IMG/VR virus record: IMGVR_UViG_3300035670_000476
Coordinates: 1 to 42,265 of that record
Length of the DNA stretch: 42,265 nt
Direction: 5' to 3' (one strand)
DNA from: a virus
Below, one piece after another: positions 6,624 through 14,645 of this stretch. Numbering within the stretch: the stretch's first letter is position 1; every line of letters begins with the position of its first letter. Made by a program: the position numbers and the translations under genes. A model generated the notes under the pieces. That model worked only from the letters and a program-made list of their open reading frames with translations, was not told the origin of the DNA and did not search any database.

Positions 6624-7159
6624 CATTGAGGCAGTTTTCGGACCACCATCTTAAACGGATGATAGGTGCGATCTCCCTCTGCGCCCAAGTGTTCGGCTGC
6701 GATGAAGCCGTCCACGATGATACTGTCCTCTATGACAATGATCGATTCGCACCACACCACGCTACCAAGCTCGTGCAAGTAGCGATAGGCAAACCTGACG
6801 CCATGGGGAATCAAACCCAACGCCTCAGCGCCCTTTCTCAGTAACCCGTAGATCTGGTCATCGGGAATGGCCGGCATGCGGGGTTTGCTGCGGATCTTTT
6901 CGATGCGAAACAACCACGTCAGATCGAAGTTGGGATAGTCGGCGGTCATGAGCGTGCCAACCTTCTCCAAGTCCTTGATGACTGGATTCTCCAGCGGATA
7001 CTCGTTGACGGTGATGGCAAAACGAGTGAACAACCGGTTGAGGGGGAAGAAGGCTTCATGTGCCCGAGCGTTGAGAGTGCGAACCACAGACTCTCGCTCA
7101 CCGTCGGTCATGATATGCCTTTGTGCTGTCTTGGGTGTGAATTGATAGACGTTAGACAT
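6623..7159 (-). CDS. Hypothetical protein, 178 aa
   Basis: Unrecognised soluble protein with AGAGGA upstream of the ATG. It is the first minus-strand gene left of the divergent region 7160-7279. The N-terminal third contains a helix-rich region (DGERESVVRTLNARAHEAFFPLNRLF); the C-terminal half alternates hydrophobic strands (WCESIIVIEDSIIVDGFIAAEHLG, MVVRKLP). No known catalytic motif, membrane segment or cysteine pattern can be seen. Confidence 0.85.
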   Translation of the reverse strand: MSNVYQFTPKTAQRHIMTDGERESVVRTLNARAHEAFFPLNRLFTRFAITVNEYPLENPVIKDLEKVGTLMTADYPNFDLTWLFRIEKIRSKPRMPAIPDDQIYGLLRKGAEALGLIPHGVRFAYRYLHELGSVVWCESIIVIEDSIIVDGFIAAEHLGAEGDRTYHPFKMVVRKLPQ

Positions 7160-7279
7160 AACGTGTCCTCTGGCTCTATAGAAAGGTGTCAGACCATTAA
7201 TTTTTTAGCTTGGGACGTCTCATCCTATGCAAAGGCCCCCAAGTCAAATAACAACTCGTTCACGAAACAAGGAGACCCT
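7160..7279. promoter_or_regulatory. Divergent intergenic region
   Basis: 120 bp between the minus-strand operon and the plus-strand virion-type block; promoters for both are expected here. On the minus strand a CTAAAAAATTAA segment is followed by CTGACACC and TCTATAGA; it partly resembles the A-rich upstream part of the promoter motif at 29433. On the plus strand no convincing -10/-35 pair stands out. AAGGAG at 7269-7274 is the ribosome-binding site of the plus-strand gene. Confidence 0.4.
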
Positions 7280-8827
7280 GTGTCCATTGAACTGATCCAC
7301 GGTGGTGAAGAAACCATCGTCCAGCTGCTCAACCAAGAAAACGGCACCAGCTACACCGTCAGCGACCTGATCATCGGCGCCCCGACCTCCTCGGCCGACG
7401 TCGACTACAACACCGACATCGACATCACCATCAAGAAGGAAGCCCTTCCTGAAGCCGTGGTGCTGCCGGAAGGCGAAACCGGCCTGCTGGTCCCGATCCA
7501 CTACAACCGCCTCGACCTGGGCCGGCTGTTCCTGAACAAGCACCTGACCCTGCGCTTTGCCGAAGGCGAGACGATCGACATCGTCAGCATCGCTGCCAAG
7601 ATCAAGGACGAAGTCAAGGTCGTCTTCGAGACCGTCGCCGGCGACGCCGACCTGGCTGCGGTGACCGTTGATCCGACCAAGCTGCCGACCAGCGTGCTGC
7701 TGCGTGCCACCGATACCTCGCTGCGCTTCACCGGCCAGTTCGCCGTGGACGTGGCCAAGGCCATCGTGCAGGATACCAGCATCATCACCCCGGTCGAAGA
7801 AGTCGTCAATGCTCCGATCGCCGCGCCGCTGGCGCTGAAGGCCGACGGTACCCTCGCTGCCGGCACCGGCAACCCGAATGGCAAGCTGATCGTGGCCGAC
7901 AACGGTGAACTGGAAATCGCCGTCGGCGCCCGCCTGTTCAAGAACGCCAACCTGGTCGCTCCGAGCGAGAACAGCTACGCGCTGGTGGTCGGCGAAACCG
8001 CCGACTGGAACCTGCCGTACAGCTTCGCCCTGCTGAACAAGAAGAACGGCTCGACCATCACCGACCTGTACGACATCTCCCTGAAGGTCACTGCCGGTAC
8101 CGGCGGCGGCGTGCTCAACTTCGCCCTGAAGCGCGAATACGGCAAGCTGGTCTTCGTCGACACCGCCAACGATCTGCGCATCGTCAACGGCTTCGTCTCG
8201 GGCGACCAGTCGGTCTACCAGGACATCCAGCGCCTGTCGGCCTACAAGCAGGCCTTCGGCAGCGTGGAAACCAATGAAGCCGGCGCCCTGCTGGGCGACT
8301 ACACCATCGAAGCCAAGGCCGTGCGTAAGCAGGCCACCGGTATCGATCCGGTCGTGGTGAGCTACACCGTCAGCGCCACCAAGGTTGCCGATGGCGGCGA
8401 AGTGCCGCAGGCGATGATCGCTTCCTTCTCCGCCCCGGTTGGCGACGAAGAAGGTTTCACCGATGGCGACGTCGACAGCGCCGACAACAGCGCGGCTGAT
8501 GAAGCTGCCACCGACAGCGCCGGTTCGGACGAGAACGTGTCCATCCAGGACGCACCGGCTGAAGAACCGGCTGCTGCTCCGGCCGAGGAAGTGCAGTCCG
8601 AAGACGAAGCTGAAGAGAAGTCGGACTTCGAGTACTCCGCTCGTGACGCCGAAGGCAACCTGAGCAACTTCTCCAGCGGCGCCAGCGAAGCTGTGTGGAT
8701 CCAGGTTGACGGCGAGTTCGTCGAAGCCCTGGTCGAAGACCTGGAAGTGGGTTCGGTCTTCAAGCTGACCGCCGATGGCGCTGAATGGACCGTTGAGTCC
8801 ATCACCGACAACCGTGCGGCTGCCTAA
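7280..8827 (+). CDS. Probable virion protein, YNRL-domain family, 515 aa
   Basis: The start is GTG at 7280, five bases after AAGGAG; the open frame upstream of it is antisense to the neighbouring gene. Residues 1-140 form a domain shared with the next four genes: LLNQENGTSYTV, IGAP, NTDIDI and HYNRLDLGRLF (YNRL at 75-78). The middle is rich in beta-strands typical of structural proteins (KLIVADNGELEIAVGARLF). Residues ~396-450 are a low-complexity Ala/Glu/Asp linker, followed by a small C-terminal domain with FEYSARDAEGN and WIQVDGEFVEAL. Codons end mostly in C or G, more strongly than in most neighbours, suggesting high expression. Virion role is inferred from the family arrangement and composition. 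Confidence 0.85.
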   Translation: MSIELIHGGEETIVQLLNQENGTSYTVSDLIIGAPTSSADVDYNTDIDITIKKEALPEAVVLPEGETGLLVPIHYNRLDLGRLFLNKHLTLRFAEGETIDIVSIAAKIKDEVKVVFETVAGDADLAAVTVDPTKLPTSVLLRATDTSLRFTGQFAVDVAKAIVQDTSIITPVEEVVNAPIAAPLALKADGTLAAGTGNPNGKLIVADNGELEIAVGARLFKNANLVAPSENSYALVVGETADWNLPYSFALLNKKNGSTITDLYDISLKVTAGTGGGVLNFALKREYGKLVFVDTANDLRIVNGFVSGDQSVYQDIQRLSAYKQAFGSVETNEAGALLGDYTIEAKAVRKQATGIDPVVVSYTVSATKVADGGEVPQAMIASFSAPVGDEEGFTDGDVDSADNSAADEAATDSAGSDENVSIQDAPAEEPAAAPAEEVQSEDEAEEKSDFEYSARDAEGNLSNFSSGASEAVWIQVDGEFVEALVEDLEVGSVFKLTADGAEWTVESITDNRAAA

Positions 8828-8852
8828 GTAACACCAACGCGTTGCAGCGTGC

Positions 8853-8880
8853 CCTCCTGCCTTCGGGCAGGAGGGTTTTT
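8853..8880 (+). terminator. Rho-independent terminator with UUCG loop and U-tract
   Basis: CCTCCTGCC / TTCG / GGCAGGAGG followed by GTTTTTATC. It is the only clear terminator here with a classical U-tract directly after the stem in the sense direction, 25 bp after the gene ending at 8827. Confidence 0.92.
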
Positions 8881-8906
8881 ATCTCGCCTTTCTTTTCGGT
8901 GAAGCC

Positions 8907-9389
8907 ATGTCTGACCAGTTGCCCGAGTACCCGTCTGCGGACTTGAGTGTAGAGGAGCTGCTGTTGCTCCACCTCAATGTGCGCAATCAAACGGCCGTGC
9001 TGCTCTCGGAGGTTGTCTTTGGAGTGCCAGTGTTGATCGACGCCTCGGCAACCAACATCCACCAAGCGCCGCGTAACAGCACCATCCGGATGTCCTCCAC
9101 GCCTGATGCTCGACGAGCGTTTGATACTGAGCTGCACTATAACCGCATTTTCATCCCCAACCTTTTCTATGGCCGTGAGCACGTATTGAGCGGTCAGCCG
9201 ACCTCTACCCGTGATCTGGCCCCGCAGTTGGCCGCCATCTCTGGCATGCCCATCAGTGCCGAAGATCTGGTGGATCGCCCCATTGACGGCGCTGGTGTTT
9301 GGCCGCTGGTGGTGGACGTGGAAGCCCATCCTGAATCGCGCACCTACTTCGGTCTGGAGCGCTTCACTGTAACAGGAGCTGCGCCGTGA
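8907..9389 (+). CDS. YNRL-domain protein, 160 aa
   Basis: Stand-alone version of the domain found at the start of the 515-aa and 1010-aa neighbours. Shared landmarks, in order: FGVPVLID, a NST segment, LHYNRIFIPNLF (YNRI at 78-81), a LAPQLAAISGMPISAEDLVDRPID stretch and a C-terminal beta-strand. It is one of three consecutive small paralogs. Its TGA overlaps the GTG start of the next gene. Its own ribosome-binding site is weak (GGTGAAG). A virion or baseplate/fibre-attachment role is plausible but inferred. Confidence 0.85.
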   Translation: MSDQLPEYPSADLSVEELLLLHLNVRNQTAVLLSEVVFGVPVLIDASATNIHQAPRNSTIRMSSTPDARRAFDTELHYNRIFIPNLFYGREHVLSGQPTSTRDLAPQLAAISGMPISAEDLVDRPIDGAGVWPLVVDVEAHPESRTYFGLERFTVTGAAP

Positions 9390-9847
9390 TCCAGACGCCC
9401 TCTGAAATGATGCGTGACCTTATCCAGAAGACCATGGATAACGCCGGCTTCCAGTTCAACCTGCGTGAGGAAGACCTGCTGTACGGCGTGCCCGGCGTAG
9501 GTGGGGAAGGTAAGAACACCTCGATCTCGGTGGAGATCAAGAACCAACCCGTCAAGCCGCGTGATCTGTTGGTGTACTACAACCGACTGGATCTGGAACA
9601 GCTGACTGTAGCGCTGGCTCCGGAACTTCACGCGCAGCAGCTACCTGCCACTGTCCACGAAGCTCTGCCCATCTTGGCCACTTACCTGCGCATTCGTTTG
9701 GGACCGCAAGACGTGGAAGATGCGCCCATCCCGAAGAACGGGGATACGGCCATCATCACCTTGGTTGCCAAGCCTGGTTCGTTGGCCGTGACCGGTGCGG
9801 TGGAGATCGATGTCCGGCCGCCAGGAGGTAACACGTGGATAATCTGA
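9386..9847 (+). CDS. YNRL-domain protein, 153 aa
   Basis: Begins with GTG at 9386, overlapping the TGA of the gene before it (GTGA), with AGGAG eight bases upstream. Landmarks of the family are present: YGVPGVGG, NTSISVEI, VYYNRLDLEQL (YNRL at 65-68), LPILATYLRIRLGPQDVEDAPI and a final TGAVEIDVRPP strand. Its end overlaps the start of the next paralog by 13 bases, with the next gene's AGGAGG inside this coding sequence. No extra domain is attached. Divergence from its neighbours is large apart from the motif positions, so the duplication is old. Confidence 0.85.
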   Translation: MIQTPSEMMRDLIQKTMDNAGFQFNLREEDLLYGVPGVGGEGKNTSISVEIKNQPVKPRDLLVYYNRLDLEQLTVALAPELHAQQLPATVHEALPILATYLRIRLGPQDVEDAPIPKNGDTAIITLVAKPGSLAVTGAVEIDVRPPGGNTWII

Positions 9848-10290
9848 CTAGAGTGATTGGGTACGCCAACAAGCTATTCCAGACCGAACTGAGTCTAGAC
9901 AACGCCAATGTTGGACTGCCGATCAAACTCAACGATGCCACGGGGTTTGAAGATCCCGACATCCGCAACACCTCGGTACGCTTTACCAACAAGCTACCTA
10001 CCGATCCCAAGCTAAATCTGGTACTTGAGTACAATCGTCTGAGTCTGGCCAAGTTGGCCGGACTGAAGAGCAACCTGCTGGTAGTGGATGTAATGCCCAC
10101 CAGCGCTCACCAGATCGTCGCTACGCTCTCCCAATGGTTGGGCCGGGAGGTTGGTACGGCTGATATTGAAGACACCGTTCCTGTCGGCGACAGCGACAAC
10201 GCCACTTTGCAGTTGACTGCGAAGGCGAACTCCTACGGCGTGTTTGGTACGGTACAGATCCAAGTCAAGCGCTCGGCCAATCAGCAGTAA
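9835..10290 (+). CDS. YNRL-domain protein, 151 aa
   Basis: GTG start at 9835 with AGGAGG at 9823-9828. It has the family layout: helix (VIGYANKLFQTELSL), VGLPIKL, RNTSVRF, LEYNRLSLAKLAG (YNRL at 66-69), HQIVATLSQWLGREVGTADIEDTVPV, AKANSYGVFGTVQIQVK. The last strand pattern (AK..S....G...V.V) is nearly identical in the 1010-aa adhesin, so this is probably the closest relative of that protein's N-terminal domain. A UUCG hairpin follows 24 bp after the stop. Confidence 0.87.
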   Translation: MDNLTRVIGYANKLFQTELSLDNANVGLPIKLNDATGFEDPDIRNTSVRFTNKLPTDPKLNLVLEYNRLSLAKLAGLKSNLLVVDVMPTSAHQIVATLSQWLGREVGTADIEDTVPVGDSDNATLQLTAKANSYGVFGTVQIQVKRSANQQ

Positions 10291-10314
10291 TCTCCAGTTT
10301 TGTAGCATGAGTAA

Positions 10315-10336
10315 GGAGGTCCCTTCGGGGACCTCC
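10315..10336 (+). terminator. UUCG hairpin followed by TTATG
   Basis: GGAGGTCCC / TTCG / GGGACCTCC, followed after two bases by CTTATG instead of a U-tract. Located between the third small YNRL paralog and the large adhesin gene. Confidence 0.85.
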
Positions 10337-10398
10337 ACTTATGTTGTGAGTCGATTTCAAATTCGATAACACCCTTTCGTTCCGACGAGGAGTTTCAG

Positions 10399-13300
10399 AT
10401 GTCCCAACCCATCACGAACATCCAGCAGCACCTGCTGGATTTGGTCAATGCACGCCTGCAGACCGAGCTTACCCTGGCACAAGTTGACTACGCTCCGCTG
10501 GTGCTGGTTGACCCCACCGTGCTGGACCTGTCCGTCGCCGGCAAGCGCAATACGTCCACCAAGATCTCCACCAAGGCCGGTGCTGAACCCTCGGTCGACT
10601 TGGATGTCACCTACAACCGCCTGCAGCTGCAGAAGCTGTTCTCCCTGCGCAGCAAGGAGTTCGCTGACGGCAACGAGACCGGCACCCATCAGCTGCTGCC
10701 CAAGCTGTCCGCTCGCGCTGGCATCACGATCACCGCCGATGACATCATCGACGAGCCGATCGACCGCAGTGGCACTGCGCCGTTCAGCGTGACCATCAAG
10801 GCCAAGTCGACCTCCTACCTGCTGTTTGGCGAACTGGCCTGCACCGTGGGCGAAGGTTCCACCGGTCCAGTTGATCCGGAGCCGACGGGTAAGACCGGCT
10901 TCTTCCTGTCCAACTCCATGGCCCGTGGCGTCACCAGCGACTTTGCCACCTACGAGTCGATCCCCGATTCGCTGGCCCCGGTGTTCGGCACCAACTGGCA
11001 GTACGTCAAGACCGAAGCGGCTGTTGGCGACAAGGCAGGCCGTATCTGGGCCTTCCTGGGCAAGAACCAGTGGACCACCCTGCATCGCACCACCAACGGC
11101 GGCCAGGTCTGGCGTAAGGACGACCTGCGTAACGACGAAGGTCCGGTCCAAGGTAACACGCAGGGCTATCCGGATTGGAAGTTCACCGGTCGCATGCTGG
11201 CGTATTTCAAGGGTGCTGTCTACGGTTACTTCATCCACGCTGCGACCAACATCCTCTGGGTGTGCCGCCTGCAGGAAGAAGACGAAACCGGTGGCGTGTT
11301 CAACTTCCAGCCGATCATCGCGCTGCAGAACACCTTCCTACCGGCCATTGCCGCCGATGCCAATACGCTGGCCATGACCAGCGAAGAGCCCGACGACAAC
11401 AAGCTCTCCTACGAGCCCACCACCTGGCTGCACCAATCCGAAGACGCTGTCAACTGGAACCGCATCAAGCTGTTCCACGAATGGTCCAGCTCGCCGGAGA
11501 TCGTGCCCGAACCGCAGATCCGTGTGCACGCACTGGCCGTCTACGAAGGCATGGTCATCGGCCTGGGCAAGTGCGAGTGGGTCGATCTGGCGCAGTCGAA
11601 CAAGACCCGTGAGGTCTACTTCGAGGTCGGCATTACCGGTCCGGGCAGCTACAGCATGAACATCTACCCGCTGGACTACTGGCCGAACTGGCAGACCCAG
11701 TTCCCGCAGGCCACCGAAGCACCGGGTGCAGGTGAGTTCAAGCACATGGCTGTGGTCGGCAACAAGGTGCTGATCTATATCGACCGCGCCTCGATCAACG
11801 ACGACCAAGGTGTCCCGTTCGACCGCTACGGCATCGTACTCTACCGTACCATCGGCAATTCCGACGCTGAGCAAGGTGTGGTACTGCAAGACAGCCGCAT
11901 CAGCGAAGGCCGTATCTACGACAACGGCGAACGCATTGTGATCTCCGGCAAGCGCGCTGACGCTGACGGCGAGTTCCTGGCTTGGACGACCGACCGCGAG
12001 ACCTTCGGTGGTTGGCAGTACGGAACCGGCACCGAGGACCTGTTCAAGGACGTTGACCTGACCGAGCAGGCCACCTACGTGACGGCCACTGCTGAAGGTA
12101 CGGCCGAGCCGGTCTACACCCCGGTCATTCCGCCGGTCAACGACATGCGTTACCCCAGCCCGTCGCCGGCTGACAACATCGGTAGCAATACCGAAGTTGC
12201 CGCCTACGTGACCCATGCTGTGCAGCAGTCCGACGGTAAGGTCCTGGTCGCAGGTCCCTTCGCCAATGTGGCCGGTGTCAACGCCAACCGCTACCTGTTC
12301 CGCCTCAAGGCCGATCGGGGCAATGTCGGTGATCCGACCACGCGCATGGGTTCGCTGGACACCAGCTTCACACCGGCCTTCTCGGCCAGCAACACCACGA
12401 TCAACGATCTGACCAGCGTGGTGGTGTGTCAGGATGACAGCATCCTGATGTCCGGCAGCATTACCCGCGTCAACAACGTGACCTTCTACGGTTTTGCTCG
12501 TGTGGCACCCAACGGTGGCACGGCCACGGTCTGGCCGCAGCCGGACCTGATCGACCAGTTCGGTGGTCGCAACGTCAACAATGCCACCCTGTCGGTCACC
12601 CCCGACGGTAAGGTGTTCCTGATCTCCAGCGCACTGCGTAAGGTCGGCGTTAACGACTGCTACTACATCGCCAAGTTCAACGCTGATGGTACGGTGGACG
12701 GTAGCTGGAACAACCCGATGAATCCGGGCGGTTCGCTGGCCGACATCGACTTCCGTTCGGCGCTGATGCTGCCCAACGGCGATCTGATCGTCAACCAGGG
12801 CGGCACCAAGGGCTATCAGCCGATCCTGATCAAGTCCGACGGTACGGTGCCGGCATCCAATGCCCAGCCGTTCAAGGCCAACCAGAACTGCCAGATTTAC
12901 AAGGTCTACGCCTGCCCGTACACCAACGGCTGGATCGTGTACAGCAGCCGGACCCGTCTGGCCAATCCGACCTACGACTACGACCTGTTCACGGTCGAAC
13001 GGTTGACCTCGGACTGGAAGGTGGATCCGGCCTGGAATGGTCGCATTCTGGAAGGTTCCGACGAGAGCCAGAGCGATGGCTACGGCTTGGTCGATCTGGT
13101 CCCGCTGAGCGACCAGAGCGGCTTCATGGTGGCCAAGCGTACGGCCTGGTGGCGCGATTCGAACGGCAACCGCTTCGGTCACAATCGCGACGTGTTCGTG
13201 ATTGACGAGAACGGTCAGCTGATGCCGGAACGTCTGCCGCTGTCCTGCTCGAACGTCAAGGGCATCCTGGTGGACAAGGCCAACACGGGTAACTCCAACA

Positions 13301-13431
13301 CCGACGGCTACCTGATCTACGGTCAGAATGCCTACGTGAATATCGGCGAGTACCCGCTGGCCACGATCGTGCGTCAGCAGAACTACGTCCGCACGAAGGT
13401 CATGCCGCCTGAAGAAGTCCCGCAGGCGTAA
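10399..13431 (+). CDS. Large tail-fibre/adhesin-like protein with delta-60-type repeats
   Basis: 1010 aa, with GAGGAG ahead of the ATG. Residues 1-155 are the YNRL domain (TYNRLQLQKLF, YNRL at 72-75), here probably the anchoring part. Residues ~165-575 look like a beta-propeller of sialidase/BNR type: repeated W/T/G-rich strands such as TLHRTTNGGQVWRKDD and WLHQSEDAVNWNRIKLF. Residues ~600-1000 contain delta-60-like repeats, a second propeller type (QQSDGKVLVAGPF, LDTSFTPAFS, PDGKVFLIS, LPNGDLIVNQGG). This layout suits a host-recognition or virion-surface protein. It is the last of five consecutive genes of the family and ends at a bidirectional hairpin. Receptor-binding function is inferred from architecture. 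Confidence 0.85.
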   Translation: MSQPITNIQQHLLDLVNARLQTELTLAQVDYAPLVLVDPTVLDLSVAGKRNTSTKISTKAGAEPSVDLDVTYNRLQLQKLFSLRSKEFADGNETGTHQLLPKLSARAGITITADDIIDEPIDRSGTAPFSVTIKAKSTSYLLFGELACTVGEGSTGPVDPEPTGKTGFFLSNSMARGVTSDFATYESIPDSLAPVFGTNWQYVKTEAAVGDKAGRIWAFLGKNQWTTLHRTTNGGQVWRKDDLRNDEGPVQGNTQGYPDWKFTGRMLAYFKGAVYGYFIHAATNILWVCRLQEEDETGGVFNFQPIIALQNTFLPAIAADANTLAMTSEEPDDNKLSYEPTTWLHQSEDAVNWNRIKLFHEWSSSPEIVPEPQIRVHALAVYEGMVIGLGKCEWVDLAQSNKTREVYFEVGITGPGSYSMNIYPLDYWPNWQTQFPQATEAPGAGEFKHMAVVGNKVLIYIDRASINDDQGVPFDRYGIVLYRTIGNSDAEQGVVLQDSRISEGRIYDNGERIVISGKRADADGEFLAWTTDRETFGGWQYGTGTEDLFKDVDLTEQATYVTATAEGTAEPVYTPVIPPVNDMRYPSPSPADNIGSNTEVAAYVTHAVQQSDGKVLVAGPFANVAGVNANRYLFRLKADRGNVGDPTTRMGSLDTSFTPAFSASNTTINDLTSVVVCQDDSILMSGSITRVNNVTFYGFARVAPNGGTATVWPQPDLIDQFGGRNVNNATLSVTPDGKVFLISSALRKVGVNDCYYIAKFNADGTVDGSWNNPMNPGGSLADIDFRSALMLPNGDLIVNQGGTKGYQPILIKSDGTVPASNAQPFKANQNCQIYKVYACPYTNGWIVYSSRTRLANPTYDYDLFTVERLTSDWKVDPAWNGRILEGSDESQSDGYGLVDLVPLSDQSGFMVAKRTAWWRDSNGNRFGHNRDVFVIDENGQLMPERLPLSCSNVKGILVDKANTGNSNTDGYLIYGQNAYVNIGEYPLATIVRQQNYVRTKVMPPEEVPQA

Positions 13432-13454
13432 CAAAAAAGTAAGACCGCATAACG

Positions 13455-13480
13455 CCCCTCCCTGCTAGTGCAGGGAGGGG
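13455..13480. terminator. Bidirectional hairpin between adhesin and DHFR genes
   Basis: 11-bp perfect stem CCCCTCCCTGC / GCAGGGAGGGG, 4-nt loop, between convergent genes. It is followed by CTATGCC on the plus strand and by GTTATGC on the minus strand. Confidence 0.88.
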
Positions 13481-13488
13481 CTATGCCG

Positions 13489-14034
13489 TCAGCTGCGCTC
13501 GGGGATGATGCGAGCACGGGTGGTGGGTGTCCAGGCAGGCAACATCACATCGCCATACACTTCCGGCTCGCGCGGGTAGCGCTGTACCGGATGGAAGGCC
13601 GCTTCATCGAACCTGGGGAAGTATGCATCAGGTGCTTCCACTTCGATGTCGATCTCGGTGATGAACAGGTAGTCCGCCAACGGCAGGAACAGTTCATACA
13701 CCTTGGCCCCGCCGATGACCAGCAGTTCGTCCGACTTCAGAAGCTTGAAGGCTTCATTCGGGTCGGAGATGAAATGCGTATCCAGCGACGGCTCACCGAA
13801 CTGCTCCGGATCGGAGGTCAGCACGATGTTGCGACGCTGCACCAACGGCTTGCAGCCCAGCGAGCGCCAGGTATTGGCGCCCATCAGAACTGTGCTGTTG
13901 ATCGTCATCTGGCGAAAGTACTTCATCTCCAGCGGGTGGTGCCAGGGTAACTTGTTGCCAGTACCGATTGCACCGTTCTTGTCCACGGCAGCGATCAAGC
14001 ACACAGTCACCCCTTCAGGTTTCCTCAGGTCCAT
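13489..14034 (-). CDS. Dihydrofolate reductase
   Basis: 181 aa. Reduces dihydrofolate to tetrahydrofolate with NADPH, supporting thymidylate synthesis. Start at 14034 (MDLRKPEGVTVCLIAAVDKNG) because GAGGA lies upstream and the ATG follows the neighbour's TGA by one base. Recognisable parts: CLIAAVDKNGAIG near the N-terminus, LPWHHPLEMKYF (29-40) with Glu36 in place of the E. coli Asp27, VLMGANTWRSL (49-59), the NADPH-binding VIGGAKVYELFLP (106-118), and a TEID strand. Length and motif order are normal for the family. No thymidylate synthase is in this window. Assignment is secure. Confidence 0.96.
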   Translation of the reverse strand: MDLRKPEGVTVCLIAAVDKNGAIGTGNKLPWHHPLEMKYFRQMTINSTVLMGANTWRSLGCKPLVQRRNIVLTSDPEQFGEPSLDTHFISDPNEAFKLLKSDELLVIGGAKVYELFLPLADYLFITEIDIEVEAPDAYFPRFDEAAFHPVQRYPREPEVYGDVMLPAWTPTTRARIIPERS

Positions 14035-14035
14035 C

Positions 14036-14218
14036 TCATTCCTCACTGTCATCAAAGGAGTTGTGCAGCCGACGATCGAAGGGACTAGCCCGACCCTCAC
14101 GCACCGAGTCGTGGAGGGTGCGGCGTCCCTCCTGGCACGGGTTGAGTGGATCGTGGCGGCAGTCAGAGCAACGGTCCATATGATCGTCGAAGTCGCTTGC
14201 AGTGAATTGGTGTTTCAT
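14036..14218 (-). CDS. Small Cys/His-containing protein, 60 aa
   Basis: ATG at 14218 with AAGGG upstream; the longer frame from 14293 lies antisense in the neighbour. The peptide is very polar. HMDRCSDCRHDPLNPC (residues 13-28) contains C-x-x-C-x-H and a third Cys, which could bind one zinc. The rest is rich in Arg, Asp and Glu. It lies between a two-TM protein and DHFR with 1-bp gaps on both sides, so it is part of the same transcript. Function unknown. Confidence 0.75.
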   Translation of the reverse strand: MKHQFTASDFDDHMDRCSDCRHDPLNPCQEGRRTLHDSVREGRASPFDRRLHNSFDDSEE

Positions 14219-14219
14219 G

Positions 14220-14492
14220 TCAGTTACCCTTGAGTTTCTTATTGGCGAAATAAAGCCCCCAGGTCGCAGTGCCTGGGAAAACGAGAATGCCAATCACCAC
14301 AGTCAACAGCTCAATGACCGAGGCGACAATGCTTGAGAAACCACCAGCATAAACCGCAGGATACAGCCAGTCAGTGACTACCTCGTGCACTGCGTTGAAC
14401 ACCTTGACGGAATATCCAAACAGCACACACCAGATAACAAAGACGGTCAGACCCCAGAGGAGTCGGCCGCCGGTACCAAGGTTACGGTACAT
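14220..14492 (-). CDS. Two-pass membrane protein, 90 aa
   Basis: A GGAG site precedes the ATG. Two hydrophobic segments (about residues 10-31 and 50-80) are separated by a short polar stretch (NAVHEVVTDWLYP); the C-terminus is basic (FANKKLKGN), so both ends are probably cytoplasmic. The size suits a small inner-membrane phage protein. It could be holin-like, but it has no distinctive family motif and a better holin candidate is at 33173. It heads the three-gene unit that ends with DHFR. Confidence 0.8.
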   Translation of the reverse strand: MYRNLGTGGRLLWGLTVFVIWCVLFGYSVKVFNAVHEVVTDWLYPAVYAGGFSSIVASVIELLTVVIGILVFPGTATWGLYFANKKLKGN

Positions 14493-14570
14493 AGCGTTTA
14501 CTCCAGGTTTGGTTGTTGGTTCAAGAAGATGATACGGGTTTGACTTCTGTTTGAATCAAGGGCATAAGCA

Positions 14571-14589
14571 CCCATCCGTAATGGATGGG
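14571..14589 (-). terminator. Hairpin, distal of a pair
   Basis: CCCATCC / GGATGGG, 5-nt loop. On the minus strand it is preceded by a T-run (TTTGTTTTTTG) and followed by GCTTATGCCC. Together with the hairpin at 14613 it forms a tandem terminator after the CYTH-like gene. Confidence 0.7.
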
Positions 14590-14612
14590 CAAAAAACAAA
14601 TAAGAGGGTATG

Positions 14613-14634
14613 CCCCCTGCCCGAAGGCAGGGGG
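14613..14634 (-). terminator. UUCG hairpin, proximal of a pair
   Basis: CCCCCTGCC / GGCAGGGGG with loop CGAA (TTCG on the minus strand). It is 12 bp after the stop of the gene ending at 14646. GGCATAATG precedes the stem on the minus strand; CATACC then a T-rich stretch follow it. Confidence 0.87.
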
Positions 14635-14645
14635 ACATTATGCCA

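Noticed and set aside
11338-13434. Minus-strand open frame of 698 codons opposite the adhesin
   Set aside because: Shadow of the adhesin gene in the complementary frame; no known motif, no start signal.
14220-14492. Two-TM protein next to DHFR as the holin
   Set aside because: It has no holin-specific signature and sits in a metabolic unit; the protein at 33173 is the better candidate.
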